This document shows positions 29,865 to 38,417 of a stretch of DNA of 64,000 nt, piece by piece. Position 1 is the first letter of the stretch. Each line of letters opens with the position of its first letter. The notes under the pieces are model-generated. The model saw only the letters and a program-made list of their open reading frames with translations, did no database searches and was not told where the DNA came from. Source of the DNA: UBA2387 sp019454665 (lineage in GTDB: Bacteria; Armatimonadota; Fimbriimonadia; Fimbriimonadales; Fimbriimonadaceae). The position numbers and the translations under genes are program-made. The DNA lies in the NCBI GenBank assembly GCA_045862995.1, contig BTVX01000004.1, positions 98,305-162,304 on the forward strand, written 5' to 3'.

Positions 29865-32468
29865 ATGCAACAGTCAGAACTCTCGCCCCGTTACGACGCC
29901 TCCCTCGTCGAATCGAAGTGGTACCAGGCTTGGGAAGAAGCCGGTCTCTTTCAGCCGCAACCTGAATCCGGCAAGCCCGTCTTCAGCGTCACGATCCCCC
30001 CGCCCAACATCACGGGCTCGCTGCACATGGGCCACGCCCTCTGCTACCCCATCCAAGACCTGCTGGGCCGCTACAAGCGGTTGCGAGGCTACAACGTCCT
30101 CATCCTGCCGGGGCAAGACCACGCCGGCATCGCGACGCAGGGTGTCGTGACGAAGCAGTTGAAGAAAGAAGGTCTTTCGCCCGCGCAGATGGGCCGCGAG
30201 AAGTTCGTCGAGCGCGTCTGGGAGTGGCGCAAGGAAAGCGGCGACACCATCCTGCGGCAGTTCCGCTCGCTGGGGTGCGCGTTCGATTGGTCGCGCAGCC
30301 GGTTCACGCTGGACGACGCCTACGCCAAGGCGGTGCTGAAGGTGTTCGTGGACTGGTTCGATCAGGGTCTGATCTACCGAGGGAAGCGGGTGGTCAACTG
30401 GGACCCCGCCCTCAGAACCAGCGTGTCGGACATCGAAGTCGAGCGGCGCAACGTGCGCGGCAAGCTCTACCATATCCGCTACCCGTTCGAAGATGGCTCC
30501 GGCCACGTCACCATCGCGACGACGAGGCCAGAAACCATGCTGGCCGATGTGGCCGTGGCCGTGCATCCCAGCGATTCGCGGTACGCGGGGCTCGTGGGGA
30601 AGAACCTGGTGGTGCCGCTCGTCGGGCGCGTGGTGCCCCTGATCGCCGATATGTACCCCGACCCCGAGTTCGGAACCGGAGCGGTGAAGATCACGCCCGC
30701 GCACGACGCCAACGACTTCGAAGTCGGCGTGCGGCACAAGCTCGATATGCCCGTCGCGATCGGTGAGGACGCCAAGATCACCGCAGTCGGCGGCGTTTAC
30801 GAAGGGCTGGACCGCATGGCTGCGCGGGCGCGTATCGTGCAAGACCTGGAAGATCAGGGCTACCTCGTCAAGGTGGACGACCACGACATCCCGATCCTCG
30901 TCAGCGAGCGCAGCGGCGAAGTCATCGAGCCGTTGCTCTCGGAGCAGTGGTTCGCTCGGCAATCCGAACTGGCCAAGCCCGCGATCCAGGCCGTGCGCGA
31001 GGGTCGTATCCGATTCTTCCCCGAACGGTACCGGGACGTGTACCTCGACTGGATGGAGAACATCCGCGACTGGTGCATCGGGCGGCAGCTCTGGTGGGGC
31101 CACCGTATCCCCGTGTACACGACCGAGGACGGCCGCTATGTCGCCGCCCTTTCGTGGGAAGAGGCCGAAGCCAAGGCGGGTGCCAAGATCGTCAGCCAAG
31201 ACAACGACGTGCTCGACACGTGGTTCTCCAGCGGCCTGTGGCCCTTCGCGACCCTCGGCTGGCCGGAAGACACCGACGACCTGAAGCGCTTCTACCCCAC
31301 GACGACGCTGGTCACCGACCGCAACATCATCTACCTATGGGTGGCCCGCATGATCATGATGGGCATGGCGTTCAAAGGCGACATCCCGTTCCGGGACGTG
31401 TACATCCATGCCACGGTGCTGACCGAAGACGGGCGGCGCATGAGCAAAAGCCTCGGCACCGGCGTGGACCCCATGGGCGTCATCGAATCCAAGGGGGCGG
31501 ACGCCTTGCGCTTCACCCTGCTGAGTCAAGCGGGTTACAACCAAGACATCCGCTACAGCGACCGTCGCACCGAGGACGCACGGAACTTCTGCAACAAGCT
31601 CTGGAACGCCACACGGTTTGTGCTGATGAACCTGGATGGCGAGGTCGGACCGCTGCCGAGGCCCGAGGACCAGGCTGACAAGTGGTTGCTCAGCCGCCTC
31701 GTCAAGGTCGAGCAGACGGTGCGCGAAGCTTACGACCGCTACGAGATGGCCGAGGCTGCGACGACGCTTCACCGGTTCTTTTGGAGCGAGTTCTGCGACT
31801 GGTACATCGAGATCGCAAAGCCGCGGCTCGCCGACCCGGCAACGGCACCTGTGGTCCGGGCGATCCTCGTCCATGTGCTCGATGCCGTGCTGAAGATGCT
31901 GCACCCCGTGATGCCGCACCTCACTGAAGAGCTGCATCAGCATCTGCCGTTGTCGAACAAGGCACCGTTCCTCATGGCGGCCTCGTGGCCGGAACTGGAT
32001 GCCGGACTGAACGACGACGCTGCGGAAGCTCGCTTCGACCGCTATTTCGAAGTCACCCGCGCATTGCGTGCGCTGCGGGCTGAACTCGGCATCGCACCGA
32101 TGAAGACGCTGCCCGAGGTGTTCTACGAAGGCGACCTCACGGGAGGCGAGCAGGTGGTTCAGTCACAGTCCTGGTTCGAATCGCTGACCCCGAGACGACC
32201 CCCTGGTCCTGCCGTCTCGACGACCGTCGCCGGTGTGGACCTGCACCTGCCCGTCGAGGGGCTCGTGGACCGCGAGAAGGAACTGGCTCGCCTCGCCAAG
32301 GAGGAAGAGAAGGCGGCTGCCGAGTTGGCCAAGCTCGACGCCCGGCTCTCGAATCCCGACTTCATCCAACGCGCCAAGCCCGAGATCGTGGCCCGCGAAC
32401 AAGCCGCCGCCGAGGAACTCAGGGCCAAGCTGGCCAAGATCGTCGAGCGTCGCCGGCTGTTCTCGTGA
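29865..32468 (+). CDS. valS: Valyl-tRNA synthetase
   Basis: The protein has 867 residues from ATG 29865, preceded by AGGAAAG. The class I signature HMGH is at residues 54-57 (PPPNITGSLHMGHAL) and the KMSKS loop is RRMSKSLGTGVDPMG. The CP1 editing domain lies between (TTRPETMLADVAVAVHP). A C-terminal coiled coil (about 800-867, starting LVDREKELARLAKEEEKAA) is the tRNA-binding arm typical of ValRS. It charges tRNA-Val. It is followed after 32 bases by glyS, which may be co-transcribed. Confidence 0.95.
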   Translation: MQQSELSPRYDASLVESKWYQAWEEAGLFQPQPESGKPVFSVTIPPPNITGSLHMGHALCYPIQDLLGRYKRLRGYNVLILPGQDHAGIATQGVVTKQLKKEGLSPAQMGREKFVERVWEWRKESGDTILRQFRSLGCAFDWSRSRFTLDDAYAKAVLKVFVDWFDQGLIYRGKRVVNWDPALRTSVSDIEVERRNVRGKLYHIRYPFEDGSGHVTIATTRPETMLADVAVAVHPSDSRYAGLVGKNLVVPLVGRVVPLIADMYPDPEFGTGAVKITPAHDANDFEVGVRHKLDMPVAIGEDAKITAVGGVYEGLDRMAARARIVQDLEDQGYLVKVDDHDIPILVSERSGEVIEPLLSEQWFARQSELAKPAIQAVREGRIRFFPERYRDVYLDWMENIRDWCIGRQLWWGHRIPVYTTEDGRYVAALSWEEAEAKAGAKIVSQDNDVLDTWFSSGLWPFATLGWPEDTDDLKRFYPTTTLVTDRNIIYLWVARMIMMGMAFKGDIPFRDVYIHATVLTEDGRRMSKSLGTGVDPMGVIESKGADALRFTLLSQAGYNQDIRYSDRRTEDARNFCNKLWNATRFVLMNLDGEVGPLPRPEDQADKWLLSRLVKVEQTVREAYDRYEMAEAATTLHRFFWSEFCDWYIEIAKPRLADPATAPVVRAILVHVLDAVLKMLHPVMPHLTEELHQHLPLSNKAPFLMAASWPELDAGLNDDAAEARFDRYFEVTRALRALRAELGIAPMKTLPEVFYEGDLTGGEQVVQSQSWFESLTPRRPPGPAVSTTVAGVDLHLPVEGLVDREKELARLAKEEEKAAAELAKLDARLSNPDFIQRAKPEIVAREQAAAEELRAKLAKIVERRRLFS

Positions 32469-32484
32469 CGCCCGACCCCCGCTG

Positions 32485-32490
32485 GTAAAC
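32485..32490 (+). promoter_or_regulatory. -10-like TAAACT ten bases before glyS
   Basis: TAAACT ends ten bases before ATG 32501. GGAG (32493-32496) lies between and is very close to the start, so this site may or may not be a promoter. Confidence 0.3.
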
Positions 32491-32500
32491 TCGGAGACCC

Positions 32501-34585
32501 ATGCCCGATCTGCTGTTTGAACTTGGCTGCGAAGAGTTGCCCGCGTCGTTCGTGCGCCGCTCGGCGCAGCAGCTCGAACAGGAGATCGTGGCCCGACTGG
32601 ACGCCGCCGGCATCCCGCATGGCGCCAGCGTCCGCTACGGCACGCCGCGCCGCCTGATCGTCTCGGTCAAGGATGTCGCCGACCGCCAGCCCGACCGCAC
32701 CGAAGAGCGGCGCGGTCCTGGACTCGCCGCCGCATTCGACGCCAACGGCATCCCCACCAAGGCCCTGGAAGGCTTTTGCCGGGGCGCGGGCGTCTCGGTG
32801 GACGAGGTGACTCCGCGCGATGGCTACGTGTGGGTGACCAAACGCATCCCCGGCCAGCCGGTGGCCGACCTGCTTGCCGGATTGCTGCCGGATTCGGTCC
32901 GTGCCTTGCAGTTCGACAAAGCCATGCGGTGGGGGCGTTCGCGCATGCGGTTCGCCCGTCCCATCCGCTGGATGCTGGCCGCGTTTGGGGGCGTGGCCGT
33001 CCCGTTCGAAATCGAATCGGTGAAGTCGGGGTTGTGCAGCCGGGGGCACCGGTTCAACCACCCCGACCCGTTCGAGGCGACCACGCTGGACGCATTGTTG
33101 GAAGGATTGCGGGCCCGCCAAGTCGAGCCGGATGCCGACGTTCGCGAGCGGCGGATTCGCGAGGGCTCGGTGGCCGTCGCGGGAGGGACGCCCGACCTGA
33201 CCGACGCTTTGGTGGACGAGAACGTCTACCTCACCGAGTGGCCCATGCCGACTCAAGGCGAATTCCCCGCAGGCTATCTGGAACTGCCCGAGCCCGTGCT
33301 GGTCACGGCCATGGCCAAGCACGAGCGCTTCTTCCCCGTTCGTGGCGCCGATGGACGCCTCACCAACCAGTTCGTTTCGATCCGCAACGGAGGCGAGGAG
33401 TCCGTCGTCCGTCAGGGCAACGCTTGGGTTCTGGGCGCGCGATTCAACGACGCCAAGTTCTTCTTCGAAGAGGATAAGAGGAAGTCTCTTGGCGAATTCC
33501 TTAACAAAACCAGCGGCATCGTGTTTCACGAGAAGCTCGGGACCGTGCGCGAACGCGCCAACCGCCTGAGCGAACTTGCCCGCGCCGTTGCTAGCGAAAC
33601 CGGGGCCGACGCCCAAGAGACCGAATGGGCGCGGTTGGCGGGCCTGTACGCCAAGGCCGACCTCAGCACGGGCTTGGTCAGCGAGCTGGCCTCGCTGCAG
33701 GGCGTCATTGGCGGCGAGTATGCGCGGCGCGAAGGGATGCCCGAGGCCGTGTGCTTCGCCATCGCCCACCAATACGACGTTTCCGAGGGCATTGACCCGG
33801 CCACTCCCGGCGGACGAACGGCCCTGCGGCTGATCATCGCCGACCAGCTCGACAAGTTGGCGGGCTACCTGGGTGTCGGCTTGGCCCCTTCGGGCACCAG
33901 CGACCCGTTCGGACTGCGACGCGCGGCCACGTTGCTCATCCACGCCGCGTGGACCTGGGACGCCGTACGCAGCTACAAAGGCCTGTTCGACTTCGCGAAC
34001 ATGAACGCCCCCTGCCGACGCGCGGAGTCGGTGAACGAACTGGCCCAGCTGTTCGCCGCCCGATATGGGGCGTTGTTGGGCGAGGTGCCGCACGACGTGT
34101 TGGCCGCGGCGGTTCGATCCGACTCGGTCAAAGAGACTTTGGCTCCGCGCCGCGTCAGGCATCGCATCGAGACGCTTTCCGCGCTTCTGTCGCGACCCGA
34201 GTTCATCCAGACGGCCACGCGCCCGCTCAACATCGTGCGCGCCGCCGCCAAGAAGGGCGTGGACATTCCGGCGACGGCCTGGGTCGCCGACGGAGGCGTG
34301 GACCGGCACCTTCAATCGCCGGAAGGCGTGGCGTTGGCCGAGGCGTTCCGCCGGGTGTCGCCGATCGTCGCGGAGTTGGCCCGCCTCTCGCGCGAACCCC
34401 TAGCGGTGGCCCGGCACCTCTTGGAACTCGAAGATCCGATCAACGCGTTCTTCGACAGTACGATGGTCATGGTGGACGACGAGGGCGTTCGCGACGCCCG
34501 CCTTTCGTTGTTGCAGGCCGTAAGCGACGCGCTGATGGCCGCGGGCGATTTCAGCCTGTTGGTGCAGGACCAGCGCGCGAGCTAA
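32501..34585 (+). CDS. glyS: Glycyl-tRNA synthetase beta subunit
   Basis: The protein has 694 residues, the standard length. It begins LLFELGCEELPASFVRRSAQ and contains YGTPRRLIVSVKDVAD, MRWGRSRMRFARPIRWMLA, the FFPV-type segment AKHERFFPVRGADGRLTN, and the KLGTVxERxxRL-like EKLGTVRERANRLSELA. The C-terminal part is the anticodon-binding DALR-like domain. It acts with the alpha subunit (glyQ), which is not in this window, so the two subunits are split here. It is convergent with the VWA gene, overlapping four bases at the stop. Confidence 0.94.
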   Translation: MPDLLFELGCEELPASFVRRSAQQLEQEIVARLDAAGIPHGASVRYGTPRRLIVSVKDVADRQPDRTEERRGPGLAAAFDANGIPTKALEGFCRGAGVSVDEVTPRDGYVWVTKRIPGQPVADLLAGLLPDSVRALQFDKAMRWGRSRMRFARPIRWMLAAFGGVAVPFEIESVKSGLCSRGHRFNHPDPFEATTLDALLEGLRARQVEPDADVRERRIREGSVAVAGGTPDLTDALVDENVYLTEWPMPTQGEFPAGYLELPEPVLVTAMAKHERFFPVRGADGRLTNQFVSIRNGGEESVVRQGNAWVLGARFNDAKFFFEEDKRKSLGEFLNKTSGIVFHEKLGTVRERANRLSELARAVASETGADAQETEWARLAGLYAKADLSTGLVSELASLQGVIGGEYARREGMPEAVCFAIAHQYDVSEGIDPATPGGRTALRLIIADQLDKLAGYLGVGLAPSGTSDPFGLRRAATLLIHAAWTWDAVRSYKGLFDFANMNAPCRRAESVNELAQLFAARYGALLGEVPHDVLAAAVRSDSVKETLAPRRVRHRIETLSALLSRPEFIQTATRPLNIVRAAAKKGVDIPATAWVADGGVDRHLQSPEGVALAEAFRRVSPIVAELARLSREPLAVARHLLELEDPINAFFDSTMVMVDDEGVRDARLSLLQAVSDALMAAGDFSLLVQDQRAS

Positions 34586-35958
34586 GGCCCGGTCTTCTTG
34601 CCTTGGTCCAAGTGGAGCACGGTGCCGATGAGCGTCTTCTCGGCGCTGCCCGTGTCTCCGGATTGGATCGCGCGCAGGGCCTGCGTGACCTCCTGCGCCT
34701 CGGTGACGCGGCCTTCTTGCAGCAACAGCATCTGCGTCTTCTGGAGATCGGCCACGGCTGCGGCGCGCGTGATCTGCTGCGTCTTCAATCCCATGATCGT
34801 CTTCTCGACCGCACGAGACGCCTGGGCGAGTTGAACGGCCTGCCCCACGCGAGGATTGACCGGGGCCGAGTAACGCGCGGCGTCGGCGGTGAATTCGATG
34901 ACGAAGTCGAGGTCAACAGCCTCGGATCGGCCCGTCGAAAGGTCGTCGTAGGTCAGCCGTCCGGCGGCCACGCGGTACCAGCCCAGGGGGTGGTTGGCGA
35001 ATTCGAAGTCGAACGCCTGCTCGAGGATCGCGCCCCGCTCCAGGTCGGGCAAATCGAGGACGATCTCGCGGTCGGTCGAGCCCGGTGCGCCCGCCGGAGA
35101 GCGCAACGTCACCCATCGCGCGGGTTTGAGTTCCAGCCGCAGGTTGCGCGCCACCACAGTCAGCAGGGCTTCCAGTTCCTTGCGGAACACCTCGGGAATC
35201 ATCTCGGGGCTCGGGATGAAGTAGTAGTTCCCGCCCGCCCGCTTGGCCATCGCGGCGAGCAGCTCCTCGTTGTAATCGGGACCGAATCCGAGGAAGGTCA
35301 CACCCAAGCCCTGGCCGCGGATGCTGCCCGCGTGTTGGACCAGCGCCGAGAAGTCTTTGATCCCGGCCGTCGGGTCGCCATCGGTGAACACGACGATGCG
35401 CGTCGCGCGACCGGGGTCTTGCACCTGCACCACCTGCTGCGCGGCGAGCGAGAGGCCGTCGTAGAGGTTGGTCGTGTTGCCCGTGGTGATGCGCCCGATG
35501 CCCGCCTTGATCGGCTCCTTCTGGGTCACGCGTTGGGGGGCCATGAGCACCTCGACGACCTCTTCGAACGTCACGATGCTCAACACGTCGTTCGGCCCGA
35601 GCAGGTCCACCACGTGGCAGCAAGCCTGTTTGACGTATTGCAGCGGCGCACCCTCCATGGAGCCCGAGCGGTCCACGACGAGGCAAAGGTTCAGGGGCGT
35701 GCGAGCACCCGCCATCCCGCCGCCGCCCGCAAGTTCGAGCAGGAACGCCTCGCGGGCCGGGCCGTTGGCCATCGCGGCCTCGCGGCCGGGCACGATGGTG
35801 GCCGTCAGGGCGGGTCCCGCCGCGAACGGTGGGACGGCCTGCGTCCGCATGGGGTCGAAGCCCGGCGGTCCCGCCAGCATCTGCGTGCGGTTGGGGTCAA
35901 CGGTCGGCGAACCCGCCATCAGGGTCTTGTTGGGGTCAATGCGCTGCGTGGGTTCCAT
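34582..35958 (-). CDS. VWA domain protein with repeated DPN(K/R)T motifs
   Basis: The protein has 458 residues. The von Willebrand A domain (about 88-270) has an intact metal site: DRSGS (Asp96, Ser98, Ser100) and VVFTDGDPTAG. A beta-rich domain (about 275-380) and a helical tail follow. There is no signal peptide or membrane helix. The first 42 residues carry three related repeats, IDPNKTLM, VDPNRTQM and FDPMRTQA, each with one threonine (12, 25, 39), six in number with flanks resembling phosphothreonine sites read by FHA domains. The protein may be a kinase substrate; no kinase or FHA gene is adjacent. It resembles YfbK-type VWA proteins. Confidence 0.8.
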   Translation of the reverse strand: MEPTQRIDPNKTLMAGSPTVDPNRTQMLAGPPGFDPMRTQAVPPFAAGPALTATIVPGREAAMANGPAREAFLLELAGGGGMAGARTPLNLCLVVDRSGSMEGAPLQYVKQACCHVVDLLGPNDVLSIVTFEEVVEVLMAPQRVTQKEPIKAGIGRITTGNTTNLYDGLSLAAQQVVQVQDPGRATRIVVFTDGDPTAGIKDFSALVQHAGSIRGQGLGVTFLGFGPDYNEELLAAMAKRAGGNYYFIPSPEMIPEVFRKELEALLTVVARNLRLELKPARWVTLRSPAGAPGSTDREIVLDLPDLERGAILEQAFDFEFANHPLGWYRVAAGRLTYDDLSTGRSEAVDLDFVIEFTADAARYSAPVNPRVGQAVQLAQASRAVEKTIMGLKTQQITRAAAVADLQKTQMLLLQEGRVTEAQEVTQALRAIQSGDTGSAEKTLIGTVLHLDQGKKTGP

Positions 35959-36004
35959 GGTGCGGCCCTTGGAAAGAGTCTACGCTATCGCGGTGCGGCG
36001 GCGT

Positions 36005-36967
36005 TCAGGTGCCGACGCGGATCGAAGCGATCGTCTGGGTTTGCCCTCGGCGGTAGGTCACGCGGATGATCTGACCCACTTCGGTGTCGAACACCACAGC
36101 GGCGACGTCGAGTTGGTTGCGGATGGCCGTGCCGTCAATCTCGGCGATGATGTCGCCCGGCTTGATGCCGGCCAAGGCTCCGGGCGAACCCGGCTCGACC
36201 GACTGAACGAGCGCGCCGCCCTGCGGGTGGTCCTTGCAGAACACGCCGATCTTGGGATGCCGCACACGGTGCGTGGGCGACCGGAAGCCGTCCACGACGC
36301 GCTCCACGACGGCGGGACTCACGGCGTAGCCCACGGCGATGGGCCCGGGCCCGAACCCTCGCGGGGCCGCGTTGCCCAAGGCCATCCGTTGCACCTGGTT
36401 CGATACCGATTCCGAGCGCAGCGTGGCCGCGATGCTGCCCACGAGTTCGCCGCGCATCGAGAACAGGAGCGCCCCGGCGAAGCGCGAGTCGGGAACCTCG
36501 AATTCGATGGCCGTGAGGCGCGTGACCCGTTGGTTGGCCAGCATGCCCAGGATGCCCTTGCCCGCGACCTGCGCGCGGATCGGCCCCTCGGCGGCGACGG
36601 CGATCAGCCGCTCGGCCTGGGCGTCCAACGAGCGAGGAACGGCGACGGGAACGGCCTCGCTGCGCCAAGACGTCGCGCCGAGCAAGACCAATTGCGTGGC
36701 TTCGTCTTCGGCCTTCCAAGACAACGCGAACTCGCGGCCATCGCCATCGCGCCCCACGACGGTCTTGGCCTCGACCGACGATTTGTGCGCGATGAACAGC
36801 CCGCTCGAATCAATCAGGGCGGCCACGCCCACGGGTTGATCTTCGCGGACGAGGGTGACGACCGAGGGACGCACCTTGCGCCACACCGCCTGCTCCTGCG
36901 GGCTGAGCTGGATCGGGGCGACGGCGACCGCGCCGAGAACGAGAGCGCTAACTACCGATGACCACAT
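36005..36967 (-). CDS. Trypsin-fold/PDZ protein with lost catalytic residues
   Basis: The protein has 320 residues from ATG 36967. The N-terminus SVVSALVLGAVAVAP is a signal peptide or anchor. Residues about 25-200 follow the HtrA fold, but all three catalytic positions are changed: GLFIAHKSSV replaces the His motif, ATQLVLLGA replaces DLAVLK, and SRFAGALLFSMRGELVG has no GNSGG. A PDZ domain (about 239-318: GVFCKDHPQGGALVQSVEPG, then GIKPGDIIAEIDGT) is intact. It is therefore a likely sensor or scaffold rather than a protease. The start overlaps the end of the anti-sigma gene by 20 bases, so it belongs to the sigma-factor operon. Confidence 0.78.
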   Translation of the reverse strand: MWSSVVSALVLGAVAVAPIQLSPQEQAVWRKVRPSVVTLVREDQPVGVAALIDSSGLFIAHKSSVEAKTVVGRDGDGREFALSWKAEDEATQLVLLGATSWRSEAVPVAVPRSLDAQAERLIAVAAEGPIRAQVAGKGILGMLANQRVTRLTAIEFEVPDSRFAGALLFSMRGELVGSIAATLRSESVSNQVQRMALGNAAPRGFGPGPIAVGYAVSPAVVERVVDGFRSPTHRVRHPKIGVFCKDHPQGGALVQSVEPGSPGALAGIKPGDIIAEIDGTAIRNQLDVAAVVFDTEVGQIIRVTYRRGQTQTIASIRVGT

Positions 36968-37649
36968 TGGCTGCGGGTCTCACCTCGGTCGCCATGTTCA
37001 TTCCAGTGGCATGGTCGGCGGTGCTTTCGATGAGCACGACGGTGGGCGGCGACGCCGTTTCGGGCGAGTCCAGAGCGGTCGAATCCACCCCCGACCGGCT
37101 CGTTTCCATCATGTCGGCCATCGCGACGGCGGGCGGCAAGGATTGGTCGGCGCGGCTGGCCAACAACGCCTTGGGAGAGGGACGCACGCGCTTGGATCGG
37201 TTGGGCGTCGGCTTCGGCGCGACCTTGGGGGCCGCCGCCGGTGGGGCGACGCTGTTCTCTTTGGGCGTGGGCGCGGTCTCCACCTCGGGCGGAGCGACGG
37301 CTTGGAACGCCTCGTCGGCGGCCTCGAACGACGCCACGACGTTCGCCTCGGGGTGCTCGCGGTTGAGCGCGACCAACGCCACCAGCAGGGCGAGCGAGGG
37401 GGCGATGGCCCACGTCCACAGGGTGCGGCGCTCCTTCCTGAGCCCCGAGCGCAGGATGGACTCGCGCAGTCGCTCCGGCGAGAGTTGATCGGGCGGGACG
37501 GCGTCCCGCGCGTCGAGCAGGTCCTGGCGCATCTGGCGGTACAGGTCCAGTTTGAGGGCCGATTCGCGGTCCAGCGGCTCGTCCGCAGGCGACAGATCGG
37601 CTTCGCCGAAGGCTAGTTTGATCAGGTGGTTTTCGTCGCGTCGCTTCAT
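36948..37649 (-). CDS. Putative membrane anti-sigma factor
   Basis: The protein has 233 residues from ATG 37649. A cytoplasmic N-terminal part (1-75) is helical and charged. One membrane helix follows (LWTWAIAPSLALLVALVALN, about 77-96), then a Pro/Ala-rich periplasmic tail without a known fold. There is no zinc-binding HxxxCxxC motif, so it is not a ZAS-type anti-sigma. The assignment rests on topology and on overlap by four bases with the ECF sigma gene. By analogy with RseA, the tail could be the sensory or cleavage region. Confidence 0.7.
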   Translation of the reverse strand: MKRRDENHLIKLAFGEADLSPADEPLDRESALKLDLYRQMRQDLLDARDAVPPDQLSPERLRESILRSGLRKERRTLWTWAIAPSLALLVALVALNREHPEANVVASFEAADEAFQAVAPPEVETAPTPKENSVAPPAAAPKVAPKPTPNRSKRVRPSPKALLASRADQSLPPAVAMADMMETSRSGVDSTALDSPETASPPTVVLIESTADHATGMNMATEVRPAANVVIGS

Positions 37650-38314
37650 GGCTGCACCTCGCCGAGGAGGGGGGCGATGCGGTCGCGCAGCGCTCGGCGG
37701 CCCCGCAGGACCCGGAGTTTCGCACCACCGATGCTGCACCCGAAGATGGCGGCGATCTCGTCGTATTCGCGTTCTTCGATGTCGCGGAGCACGACGGCCG
37801 TGCGATGGTGCGGCGGCAAGGCGTTGAGCGCGGCCTTCAGGGCGGCCCGTCGCTGGTCTTGCTCCAGGTTCTGGACGGGGTCGTCGGTGTCGCCGACGGT
37901 CATCCACGTCAAGCCGCCGGCGGCTTCGCGGGTTTCCAGCCCGGTCCGACGCTGGTGCATGCGGGTTCGATCGGTGCAGAGATTGGTCACGATGCGCAAC
38001 AGCCACGTGGTGAACTTGGCCTCGTCGCGATAGCGCGCCAGGTTCTGGTACGCGCGGACGAACGCCTCTTGGGTGATATCTTCGGCATCGTCGCGCCGTT
38101 GGACCATCTGGTAGGCGAATCGGTAGACCAACGCCCGGTGGCGGTGGAACAGAGTCTCGAACGCCGAGTACTCGCCGTCGCGGGCGCGCAACACGAGCGC
38201 TTCGTCCGAATCCGAATCGTGTGCGGTCCGTGCCAATCCTTCCAAGGTCCTTGCGCCGATCATGGTTTCCGGTCCAGATCCTGTCTGGGCTGCATCCGTG
38301 TTCTTGCGCGTCAT
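37646..38314 (-). CDS. ECF-type RNA polymerase sigma factor
   Basis: The protein has 222 residues. Region 2 is typical: AFETLFHRHRALVYRFAYQM, DDAEDITQEAFVRAYQNLAR and TTWLLRIVTNLCTDRTR. Region 4 is NALPPHHRTAVVLRDIEERE, then YDEIAAIFGCSIGGAKLRVL. An N-terminal extension of about 35 residues has no match. It is RpoE-like and heads a three-gene unit with a membrane anti-sigma and an inactive HtrA-like protein, with overlaps of 4 and 20 bases. It probably responds to envelope stress; its own promoter is not obvious. Confidence 0.9.
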   Translation of the reverse strand: MTRKNTDAAQTGSGPETMIGARTLEGLARTAHDSDSDEALVLRARDGEYSAFETLFHRHRALVYRFAYQMVQRRDDAEDITQEAFVRAYQNLARYRDEAKFTTWLLRIVTNLCTDRTRMHQRRTGLETREAAGGLTWMTVGDTDDPVQNLEQDQRRAALKAALNALPPHHRTAVVLRDIEEREYDEIAAIFGCSIGGAKLRVLRGRRALRDRIAPLLGEVQP

Positions 38315-38417
38315 CGTTCGATCGTCGCCTCGGTCCGAATGCTAAGTGTACGACGACGACGCGCCGTTCGCGTTACATTTTTCGCGGGAAGGTCCTAGTC
38401 CGGGCGAAGCGTCCACA

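Noticed and set aside
32159..34315. A 718-codon minus frame
   Set aside because: Antisense of valS and glyS, both with complete diagnostic motifs.
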